A DNA stretch of 64,000 nucleotides from Onthophagus taurus (taxonomy: Eukaryota > Arthropoda > Insecta > Coleoptera > Scarabaeidae): assembly GCF_036711975.1 (NCBI RefSeq), contig NC_091971.1:22327501-22391500 (forward strand). The letters run 5' to 3'. Below, piece by piece: positions 11,803-23,800 of this stretch. Below the pieces are notes generated by a model. It worked only from the letters and a program-made list of their open reading frames with translations, searched no databases and had not been told where the DNA came from. How positions within the stretch are numbered: position 1 is the first letter of the stretch; each line of letters opens with the position of its first letter. Both the position numbers and the translations under genes were made by a program.

Positions 11803-14800
11803 CTAAAAATAAATTAAAGCATAATTTATAATTAATTGAAAATGTAAAAAAAATGTCCCCGTATGTAAAATACAGTATGTCCCCGGATCGAGTTACAGAG
11901 AGGAAAAAAATTTTTATTACCGAATTTTCAAACTTATCTCAGCATAAATAATGCGTCGGATTATTTCAAACAACTAAATCGCACGAATTTTATACTCTAA
12001 CTATAGAAGTTAACTAATTATTCCCGTTTTTATCTAAAAATTTGACCTTTTTTCTAAACTAAAATTTTTTCAAAGATCAAATTATGATATGTAACCATAG
12101 AAGAGTGATGTAAATCCAAATTCTACACTCTCTAGACGAAGTCAACATTTTAATGAACAACTTGATGAATTACCCTTAAATTTTATACGGTCAATGTACT
12201 TTCAGCGAGACGGTTGCCTAGCTCACCATCACACATTGTGACCGAATGGTCCTATTTTATGACCAGCACATAGTCCTGAGCTTACAATTATGGATTTTTA
12301 TTTTTGGGAACGATTGAAGCAAATTGTTTACACTGAACTATTACAGGGCGATGCAGAACTATTAAAACTAAGAATAATTAATGTGATAGAATCTCTACCA
12401 CTGGCGGAAATTCGTAATTCTTTCAAAGAATTTAGAACTTGTCTTCAAATGTGTGCCGAATAGTTGATTTGTTCACTTACAAACTTACATAGTGTGTTAT
12501 TACATACATTTACATTTAATAGTATATTATTCAACAAGCGTATAATGGCGGCTGTTACCCACGAAGATGAAGTTGCAAAACGAGCGAGTGTTGTAATCTG
12601 AGTGGGTAACATCCATTATACGCAAGTTGAATACTATACTTTATCTACAACTATTTAATTTTGAAAAAAAAATCAAAAGAAAGGAAAAAAATAAACTTGA
12701 TAGACATTTCAGACATAACCTCAATATAAGAAAGCTGTCATTTCTGAGATATTTTATTTTTTGATTAGTAGGCCGTGTCAGAACTGTGGAATAATGGCTT
12801 CATTATTCAACACTTTGTCAGTCATGGGTAATGCGTGTCATTACCCGTCAAAAATCAAATGTATAACGAATAGATAATTCAATAGTTGTAGAGAATAGTA
12901 TATTATTCAACAAGCGTATAATGGCGGCTGTCACCCACGAAGATTCGCTCGCTCGTGTTGTAATCTGAGTGGATAACATCCATTATACGCAAGTTGAATA
13001 CTATACTTTATCTACAACTATTTAATTTTGAAAAAAAAATTCAAAAAAAGGAAAAAAAACTTGATAGACATTTCAGACATAACCTCAATATAAGAAAGCT
13101 GTCATTTCTGTTAATATTTTATTTTTTGATTAGTAGGCCGTGTCAGAACTGTGGAATAATGGCTTCATTATTCAACACTTTATCAGTCATGGGTAATGCG
13201 TGTCATTATCCGTCAAAAATCAAATGTATAACGAATAGATAATTCAATAGTTGTAGATAATAGTATATTATTCAACAAGCGTATAATGGCGGCTGTTACC
13301 CACGAAGATGAAGTTGCAAGACGAGCGAGTGTTGTAATCTGAGTGGGTAACATCCATTATACGGAAGTTGAATACTATACTTTATCTACAACTACTTAAT
13401 TTTGAAAAAAAAATCAAAAAAAGGAAAAAAAAACTTGATAGACATTTCAGACATAACCTCAATATAAGAAAGCTGTCATTTCTGTTAATATTTTATTTTT
13501 TGATTAGTAGGCCGTGTCAGAACTGTGGAATAATGGCTTCATTATTCAACACTTTGTCAGTCATGGGTAATGCGTGTCATTACCCGTCAAAAATCAAATG
13601 TATAACGAATAGATAATTCAATAGTTGTAGAGAATAGTATATTATTCAACAAGCGTATAATGGCGGCTGTCACCCACGAAGATTCGCTCGCTCGTGTTGT
13701 AATCTGAGTGGATAACATCCATTATACGCAAGTTGAATACTATACTTTATCTACAACTATTTAATTTTGAAAAAAAAATTCAAAAAAAGGAAAAAAAAAC
13801 TTGATAGACATTTCAGACATAACCTCAATATAAGAAAGCTGTCATTTCTGTTAATATTTTATTTTTTGATTAGTAGGCCGTGTCAGAACTGTGGAATAAT
13901 GGCTTCATTATTCAACACTTTATCAGTCATGGGTAATGCGTGTCATTATCCGTCAAAAATCAAATGTATAACGAATAGATAATTCAATAGTTGTAGATAA
14001 TAGTATATTATTCAACAAGCGTATAATGGCGGCTGTTACCCACGAAGATGAAGTTGCAAGACGAGCGAGTGTTGTAATCTGAGTGGGTAACATCCATTAT
14101 ACGGAAGTTGAATATTATACTTTATCTACAACTACTTAATTTTGAAAAAAAAATCAAAAAAAGGAAAAAAAAACTTGATAGACATTTCAGACATAACCTC
14201 AATATAAGAAAGCTGTCATTTCTGTTAATATTTTATTTTTTGATTAGTAGGCCGTGTCAGAACTGTGGAATAATGGCTTCATTATTCAACACTTTGTCAG
14301 TCATGGGTAATGCGTGTCATTATCCGTCAAAAATCAAATGTATAACGAATAGATAATTCAATAGTTGTAGATAATAGTATATTATTCAACAAGCGTATAA
14401 TGGCGGCTGTTACCCACGAAGATGAAGTTGCAATACGAGCGAGTGTTGTAATCTGAGTGGGCAACATTCATTATATGCAAGTTGAATACTATACTTTATC
14501 TACAACTATTTAATTTTGAAAAAAAAATTCAAAAAAAGGAAAAAAAAACTTGATAGACATTTCAGACATAACCTCAATATAAGAAAGCTGTCATTTCTGT
14601 TAATATTTTATTTTTTGATTAGTAGGCCGTGTCAGAACTGTGGAATAATGGCTTCATTATTCAAAGTGTTGAGTGTCAGTCATGGGTAATGCGTGTCATT
14701 ACCCGTCAAAAATCAAATGTATAACGAATAGATAATTCAATAGTTGCAGATAATAGTATATTATTATATGAGCATATAATGAGGGCTATTATTCACGAAG

Positions 14801-17800
14801 GTTAAGTTTATGACACGAGCGTAGCGAGTGGCATAATTAACCTGAGTGAATAATAGCTCATTATATACGAGTAGAATACTATACTTTGTCCACGACTATT
14901 GAAATTGATTCCATAAATTTATTTTTTAAATAAATTTTTGAATAAAGGTTAAACGTCAATGTGACACAAATTCAATGTTACTAACTGCAACCAACTTCAC
15001 AACAATTTGTCAAAATTAAATGTCAGTTTTATAAAACGTCGTTTTCTTTAGGAAAATTAATTAATTTATGCTTAAATCATACGAAAAAAGGAATTTGTTT
15101 AGGTTTTTTTAATGTCAAACATTTAAAAACTCCTAAAAAATGGAACTAAATTCACGTTTTTTGAACTTTTAACGTTTCAAATAATTATTATTAGTCTGGT
15201 CAAGATGGCTACCCGTGGATAATGGTTATTATTCACCGCTATTATTCACTCCGTGAAAAATGACTACCATTTTGTTTTAGAAAACTCATTCATAAGGTAT
15301 ATATTACAAGGTAGTCGTGGACAATAGTATATTATTCAACAAGCGTATAATGGCGGCTGTTACCCACGAAGAAGAAGTTGCAACACGAGCGAGCGAAGCG
15401 AGCGAGTGTTGTAATCTGAGTGGGTAACATCCATTATACGCAAGTTGAATACTATACTTTATCTACAACTATTTAATTTTGAAAAAAAAATCAAAAAAAC
15501 GAAAAAAAAATAAACTTGATAGACATTTCAGACATAACCTCAATATAAGAAAGCTGTCATTTCTGTTAATATTTTATTTTTTGATTAGTAGGCAGTGTCA
15601 GAAGTGTGGAATAATGGCCTCATTATTCAACACTTTGTCTGTCATGGGTAATGAGTGTCATTACCCGTCAAAAATCAATTGTATAACGAATAGATAATTC
15701 AATAGTTGTAGATAAAATATTTTATTCAATTACAATGGAACCTCGATAATCCGTGTCTCTATTAACCGTTTTTCTCGATAATCCGTGCGAAGCCCTCATT
15801 TCAAATATCCGTGTATTTCAATGTTTTGAACCCGGTTAATCGTGCGAAACCAGTTTTGCAACCGATTCGTTGGCGCGTCAGTTCTACTACATACTAGTTA
15901 TTGCTTATGCACGTGTTGTTTTTCGCTCCGCTTATATACGTATGCATGTGAATTTTATTAATTAATTTATTACACGTCTCAAAACGTTTCTATAATAGTG
16001 CGTGTTTTATTTATACAAGGTAAGAAGTACTGTTTTTGTATGAAATATGTAGATGCTCATAAATGTTTTCGTATAGTTTAGGCTCTGTGCTAAACTAAAG
16101 TACACTACCAAAAATGGATGCAAAGAGAATGAAAATTGTTCTAACCGTCGGAACAAAGCTAAAGTTGATTGAACGTCACGAGAAAGGGGATACTGTTTCA
16201 AAGTTAGCTAAAGAATACAATATTGGATTGCAAACTGTTCGAGATATTGTACGACAAAAAGAAAATCTCTTAAAATTCACTTCGCGGACCGATTCACTAA
16301 AAGGAACAGCACATCGTAAATCAACAAAACCCTCTACACTAGAAGAGTTAGACAATGCGGTATACAATTGGTTCAAACAAAAATGCACAGAAGGCCATCC
16401 AGTTAGAGGACCACTGTTATTAGAGAAAGCACAATGGTTTCATCAAAAGATGAACATTCAAAAATCTTTTCAAGCATGACAGGGATGGTTACACCGATTC
16501 AAATTACGTCATGGAATACGGCAGCTTAATATTCAAGGTGAAAAATTAAGTTCCGATAAAAGCGCTGCAGAATCATATCTTATAGAATTTAACCGTTTAA
16601 TCGAAACATATGAGCTCACATTGGAGCAAGTGTATAACGCCGATGAGACCGGTCTCTTTTGGAAATCATTACCGTCTAAAACGCTTGCGATGCAAAATGA
16701 AAAAAATGCTCCAGGTCACAAATCTAGTAAGGAACGTATAACATTAATGCCCTGTGCCAATGCTAGTGGAAGCCATAAATTACCACTGTTGTGCATAGGT
16801 AAATCAAAAAATCCAAGATCATTCAAGGGAACCGAAATGAAACATTTTCCTGTTTGTTATAAATATCAAACAAAGGCTTGGATGAATCAAGACATTTTTA
16901 AAACTTGGTTTTTTGAAGAATTTGCTCCTTCAGTTAAGAAACATTTGAAATCATAACACTTACCCGAAAGAGCAATGCTCTTATTGGATAATGCTCTCTC
17001 ACATCCAGAAGAACGTACATTACAAACGGCTAATGGTCAAATTTTTGTGCAGTGTTCGCCTCCAAATGTTACGGCTTTATTACAGCCGATGGATCAAGGG
17101 GTAATAGAGGCTTGCAAGGTTCGACGGTTTAGAAAAATAATGTTGCGGCAGATTGCTCACTGAAAGAATTTTGGAAGAAATGGAACATCAAAGATGCCAT
17201 ATATGCGGCAGCAGAGAGTTGGGGTGATGTTCCAAATGTAACAATACAAAAATCTTGGTTCAAAGTTTGGCCACAACTTACAGAAAATTTCAGTTCTTCC
17301 AAAAATGAAGAATCTACTGTAGTGACGTCTAGGCAACTCTTGAATGGTATACAAAATGTTGTAGAATTTGAATTTGTAGACATAACCGACATTGAGGAAT
17401 GGTTACACTGCGATAAAAACGAACCGGGTTATGAAGTTTTAAATGACACACAGATTGCAACAATTTCGAAACCTACAGCAACGGATGCCACCGATGAGGA
17501 GGATGAAGACGAAAATGTTTCTAACCTGAAAAAAAAGTTCCACCAGAAGCTGCACTCTCACATGTAGACGGGCTATTAAGTTTTTTAGATCAACAAAATG
17601 ATACAGATCACATAGATGTTTTGAACTTGCGGAAAATTTGTTCCAGCATATGTTTAAAACTTTACAATAAGAAGAAACAGCTCCAAATAACTGATTTCTT
17701 TAACCAATAAATAAATTTGAAACATGTTGTTCAATTTATATAGTCTGTATATATGTACTCTATAGTTCCTGTTATTTTCATAATAAAGATTTAAACACTA

Positions 17801-20800
17801 TTATATGCCTTTCATTTATCCGTGCATTTCAATTATCCAGCAACCCTCAACCGGTCATTAGACCGGATAATCGAGGTTCCACTGTATTTAGCCATATTTT
17901 AATTTTATTTTTGTAACTTTCAAGTAACGTCGTTCTTAATTTTAATTCTTAAACTTTACATTTACATTTTAACATGTTAGTTCTATAGTTTTTTAAAATT
18001 TAATATTTACAATAATTGTTTTGAATATCACCGTTTTTGATGTGCTGACCTTATTTACGATTTATACTTTATGCGAAGTTTTTTGAACGCCGTTCTTATA
18101 TTACGACAACACTTCTGAAGATGACTAATTAGTCGAAACATGTAAAGCGGATTTACTTATAATAAACCAGTATAAAAGTACAATTAGTGATTTATAAAAA
18201 TCAAAATTCAATCAAATATCATATTTTAATTTGATTTGTCCGTATATTTTTCACTAACATAAGTTGTAACTTTTATGGTTTCTATGGTTACATATCATAA
18301 TTTGAACTTTGAAAAATTTTTAGTTTAGAAAAAAGGTCAAATTTTTACATAAAAATGGGAATAATTAGTTAACTTCTAAGTTAGAGTATAAAATTCGTGC
18401 GATTTAGTGGTTTGAAATAATCCGACGCATTATTTATGCTGAAATAAGTTTGAAAAATCAGTATTAAAAATTTTTTCCTGTTTGTAACTCGATCCGGGGA
18501 CATACTGTATATTCTTTACATCATTGCCACTTGCTAATCTTATGGATCTATAACAATAGCACCCTGTCAAACCAAAGAAGAATTTTCAATATTAGTTGGA
18601 TGATTTCATGAAAAAGTAGCTTTATATGTGCCAAAAAGGAATAAACCTGTAATATTACTTTCGACTATCCACACAGATATAACAGTATGCGATGATGCTA
18701 AAAAATTTATAATAGTATATTAAAAAACTACTTTCGTAAAACACGCTTGAAATGCACGAATTCAAGTTTAAAAACGAGTGGCGAAGCCACGAGGCCTTTA
18801 AAGAATGATATTATTAGAATCCATATTGCGAGATTAATTAATAAAAATAAGATATAATAAAACAATAATGTGTTTTAAACTTCAGTTTCTCGCGTTTATT
18901 TTAAATTTCCTCGGTACCGGTTGCGACACTATATTAGGTCATCATCAGCCGAATCATTAAAATAATAATATAATATAATTTTTTACAAACTTACGGTCAA
19001 GAATAAAACTAATTTGAAATTGGAAACATCTGTTTGGTCATTAGAGATAAATTTCACAAGTAACTAACAATTTAAAATTATTTTCACGAAAAGATAACAC
19101 TTGACACGAGACATGAAACAAAATCAAGGACTCAATACAATAATACAAGTTATGGAATGCGTTTTTTAAAAAACTGGTTTGAGAAGAAAGGAAAATTAAA
19201 CTCAACAATTCGCCGTTAAAAAAATCATTTAAACATTTAAATAGAAGTGTAAAATTTATTTATACAAATTTGTTTATACATATGAACCCAAAACTGTATG
19301 CTTTACCTAAGCTTCATAAACAAAATATACCAATACGACCTATAACTTCCTATAATAACTCACCTACATATAAACTAGCATATTTCATGTTAAAAATTTT
19401 CAAAGAAATGAATTTTAAACCAAATTATTCTATATTAAATTCATTGCAATTTATAAAGGGAGTATAAGTTATTTAATAAGCATTTTATTGTTTTTAATAT
19501 TTACAATTTTTATCCCCTTAATACATTCTAATATACAGGGTGAGTCAGAAAGAATGGGAAATCCGAATACCGGAGACACTAGACACCAAAATATGACGAT
19601 TTATCCTAATATGTCTTATACAAATGTCGGTGGTTTTTAATACACAGGGTGTTGAAAGTTAAATTTTTATTTCGAAATTTCTTGATAATTTTAAAGGTTT
19701 TTGTACTATTAACATAAAATTTGGTAGTTAGATGTTTTCAAGCATGAGAAATACGAATTTGATATTTGTTTTGTAATTACTCGTAGAGGGCGCTAGATAT
19801 ACACTGTACGTATGAGATATCAAGTCATGACTATTTTGTCAGTTGAGGTATGGTGAATTAGAACCAGAAATCTGAAGGAGTTTTCAATTCTGCACAAAAA
19901 AGGTACTCTTGCTTACATTGTCTAAGTCTACCGGTTTCCAAGTTATCTGCTTTTAATTGTTTTAAAGTAATTTTAAGGTTAACATTTAAAATCAATAACA
20001 CACAGTAACTGTAGCAATTAGTAACGATAATAATCGATAACAATAACAATTAATTGATAACAATAGAATATTGTGACCATTGTCAAAAATCCAGTGGACT
20101 TAAATCTGGATTTCTCACTATTAAACAACTCATTATGTCGTGGCATTTTCAAATTGGTAATAACTTTATTGTTGGTAAAAATGATTATTGCACACGGAAA
20201 TTAGATCAATGTTGACAATTAACAAGCAATTGTCGAAACATAAGCGGAAAAATAATTGCTTATGTTAAAAAATAAATATTTTACAAGAAAAAATACATTT
20301 AAACATTTAAAAGTATAGTCTATCGGTTTTCGAATTATTGAAAACCGATAGACTTAGACAATTTCAATAAGAGTACCTTTTTTATGTAAAATTGAATGCT
20401 CTTTGTGATTTGCAGCTCTTATTGGTCGTAGCTGTCGAGCCAAAAAACTTATGGTTTGATTTATCAAACGAGCAGCGTGTATCTAGCGCCCTCTACGAGC
20501 AATAACAAAACAAGTTTCAAATTCGTATTTCTCATGCTCGAAAACATAAAACTACCACCTTTTATGTTAATAGTACAAAAACTTTCAAAATTATCAAGAA
20601 ATTTCGAAAAAAAAATTTAACTTTCAACACCCTATGCCTCGAAAACCACTGACATTTGTATAAGAGATGTTACGTTAAATCATCATATTTTGGTGTCTAG
20701 TATCTCCGGTATTCGGATTTCCCATTCTTTCTGATTCACCCTGTATACATTATTAGTATATTATTTTCACCCTCTACCCTCTTCCTCCATTTCCATACCC

Positions 20801-23800
20801 TCGGCTCCTCGGCCCAATCATCCCCTCATCCTTCCCTTTGTCTCCTTACCCCCACAACCATTCTCATCCATCGTTTCCCCTCTCCCCCCTCTCCTAAGAT
20901 CTGCCCTCGGTCCAACTCCTCCTCCCTCAACTCACTGCACCCATTCAACATATGTTCCAACGTTTCCCATTCCTCCCTGCATAGCCTACACCACCTCTCC
21001 TCATCGGCCATCCAGTATCTGTTCGCTCTCTCCTCGTTTCCACAACGCAACCTAGCCACCAACTTCTTCCCTTCCTCATCTCCTTCCAATAACAAGTATC
21101 TAGGCAGTCCCTCCGTTATTATGTCCCTGTACCTTTCGTTATACCTCCCCTCTTTTATTTGTGTCCTTCTTTCCTGTCTCTGCACATCTCGATCCCTATC
21201 TCTCAACTCCCTCCACATCTCCCTACCCACCCTTCGTCTACTATTTATCTCAGTTACCGAGTAGCCCGCTCGTCTGTAATAGTTGTTTCTGTCTCCTTTC
21301 CCATATCTGATCTTTCCCTCTCTAATTTCCCTCCAACACTCCCCCAAGATCCCGCAGTTTGGCCTCCCTTCTATTCTTTCTTCATATTTCACTGCTCTCC
21401 TGCCCGCCTCCACTCTGACCTTATCCACCTTTACCTCTTCCCTCACTATATACCCCGGTGTTTCTCTCGCCATCCCAAGCACCCATCTCCAGTATCTAGC
21501 TTGCACGTCCTCCAGCATTGCCTGCTCTCTCCATCCCCATATCTCTGAAACATAATCTTCCTCGCTGCCACATTCCTTCCAAAGACTCTCTTCCGCCGAC
21601 CCCATACTTGTCCCATCACCTTATTCGCCTTTTTTGCCATAGCTATCACATGCGACCCCTCCCTGTTGTCCTCCCTGAACACATACCCCAAGTAAGTATA
21701 CTCCCTAACCTCCTCGATCTCTTTTCCCTCCCATCTCCAGTTTTCTGTTCTTTTTCTCCCACCCTTACAAAACTTCATCATCCTTGTCTTCCCCACATTC
21801 ACTTCCAGCCCCTTCCCCCTAAAATATCTTTCCAATGTCTTTATCATATCTTTCATCTCCGCCGCTTCTCTCGCCGTGACCACGATGTCATCCGCGTATG
21901 CTAACATATGCACCTTTCTTCCTCCCACCACCAACCGTCCCATTTGCCCCTTCCCCAATCTATCCTCCAGGTCCGCCGTATACAGTGCAAACAGACTTGG
22001 GCTCAGCGGACATCCCTGCCTCAGTTCCTTCGTCGTCCAGAACACGTCGCTCAGCTTATCTCCCACTTTTATCCTAGCCATAGTCTCCAGGTATATTTCC
22101 TTCACTCTCGCAATTAGGTGTTTCGTGATCCCCCTCCTCCCCATCTCCTCCCACAACTTTCCCCTATCCACCTTATCAAAAGCCGCCTTCAAATCTATAA
22201 ATAGGGCGTACAATTTCCCTCCCTTCTTATCCAGTTCTTTATCTGCCAGATGCTTCAACACGTACACGTTGTCGATTGCTCCCCTTCCCTTCCGAAAGCC
22301 TGCCTGCCCATCCGGCAAAATTCCCCCCAACTCCATCTCCTCCTCCAGTCTTCCCAGCAGTATCTTCGTGTATACCTTGTATGCCGAGTCTAGTAGGTTA
22401 ATTCCTCTGTAGCTCTCTACCCTTTCCTTATTACCCTTTTTATATACTGGGCAAATTACCCCCACTTTCCATCCCTCCGGAAACCCACCCCCTCTCCATA
22501 CGCTATTCATCCCCTCCAACAACTTCACTCTCACCACCCTTGATGCTTTCAACCATGCCTCGTTCTGGATCCCATCTTCCCCTGGCGCCTTTCCCTTCTT
22601 CAATCCCCTAAGCACTGCTTCCATCTCCTCTTCTGCTATCTCCTATCCCCCATCTCCCTCATAGCCTCCCAAACCCGTTAGCCTCGTTTCAACCCCTCGC
22701 AATAATCCCATAAAGTAACTCTTCCAATCTGTCATGTGTATTTCGCTGGTTATCCTCTCCCTACCCTTCTTTCTCTTTTTCAGATACCTCCAGACCTCCC
22801 CTTCCCTTGTTATCCTTCTAATCTCTGCCGCCTCCTTCTCCCTCAGTTCTGTTTTCTTTCTACTGCATAACTCTCTGTATCCTCTCCTGGCCTCCCTATA
22901 TCTATCCACCCCTATCTTCCCCCGTCTCCACTGCCTCAACCTCCTTCTCGCCTCCCTTTTCGCCTTCCTGCACTCGCCATCATACCAATCGTTCCTCCCT
23001 ACTCTGCCGCCCCTACGTACACACTCCCTTTTCAGTGTTGCCTCCTGCACTACCTGAATAAGTTCTTCCCAACCATTGATCTCTTGTATTATAAAGAAAG
23101 TAATAAGGAACTTAATAATAGAGTGCTAATCTCGTTTGATGTAGTAAACCTTTACTCAAATATTCCAATTGATTTCGTCTTGGATCTCACTAATAAAATG
23201 TTCAAAAATCATTTTGATGACGACACAAACATTAATGACTTCAATAAAATCCTGAAACACATTGTTACCCAAAATTATTGTAATTTCAATGACAAAATTT
23301 ATAAAGTTTCTGACGGTTTACCCATGGGTATGCCATTATCCGGCATTCTGGCAGATATATTCTTGGACTATTATGAAAATAATTATATTATGACAAAACA
23401 GAATCCTTTCAGAAAACATATAATTAAATGGATAAGATATGTGGATGATATTTTTTGCATATGGGAAGGAAATCTTAGCACCTTGGACGAATTTCATAAA
23501 TAAAATAAAAATAAACCAACTACATAATAAATTACAGTTTACCATCGAAATAGAAAATAATCACGTTTTAAATTTTTTAGATCTAACACTTAATAATATA
23601 GAAAATAAGATTAATTTTAACATTTATAGGAAAAATTCTTCTATAGCCACAATAATCCCATATGACTCGAATCATCCCATATCACAAAAATTGTCTAGCT
23701 TCCGATTTTTCATTGAAAGAATTTTTAATTATCCTCTTTCACAAGAAAATAAGATTTCTGAACTTAATTACATTTTTGAATTGGCGAAAAATAACAAATT

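Larger units (their letters stand above)
11873..18507 (+). mobile_element. mariner-like element shell with nested insertions
   Basis: A ~240-bp inverted repeat begins CAGTATGTCCCCGGATCGAG at 11873 and its complement ends at 18507, each side bordered by TA. Inside the left repeat lies a decayed mariner transposase C-terminus (12115-12462). The present 6.6-kb length comes from later insertions: a MITE-derived tandem array, a Tigger and Penelope-type sequence. All of it sits in UBE3C intron 8. Confidence 0.75.
19459..23088 (-). mobile_element. purine-rich LINE inserted in the Penelope-like element
   Basis: Flanked by an 8-bp duplication ttataaag (19451-19458 and 23089-23096). The ORF reaches the right junction in frame, so the copy is 5'-truncated at 23088; its 3' non-coding part runs to 19459 and has itself received a MITE. 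The coding strand is strikingly rich in G and A, unlike the AT-rich surroundings. Confidence 0.88.

Noticed and set aside
12994..14356. A conserved 71-82 codon open frame repeated in every unit of the 12521-14754 array
   Set aside because: It starts at TTG rather than ATG, repeats only because the DNA unit repeats, begins with a lysine-rich run from a poly-A tract, and has no similarity to a known protein.
21159..22412. Long serine/proline/leucine-rich open frames on the plus strand
   Set aside because: They are antisense shadows of the purine-rich LINE ORF.
20826..23088. Possible bacterial contamination because of the abrupt change in base composition
   Set aside because: The sequence encodes an insect-type LINE polymerase and is bounded by an 8-bp target duplication inside a Penelope-like element.
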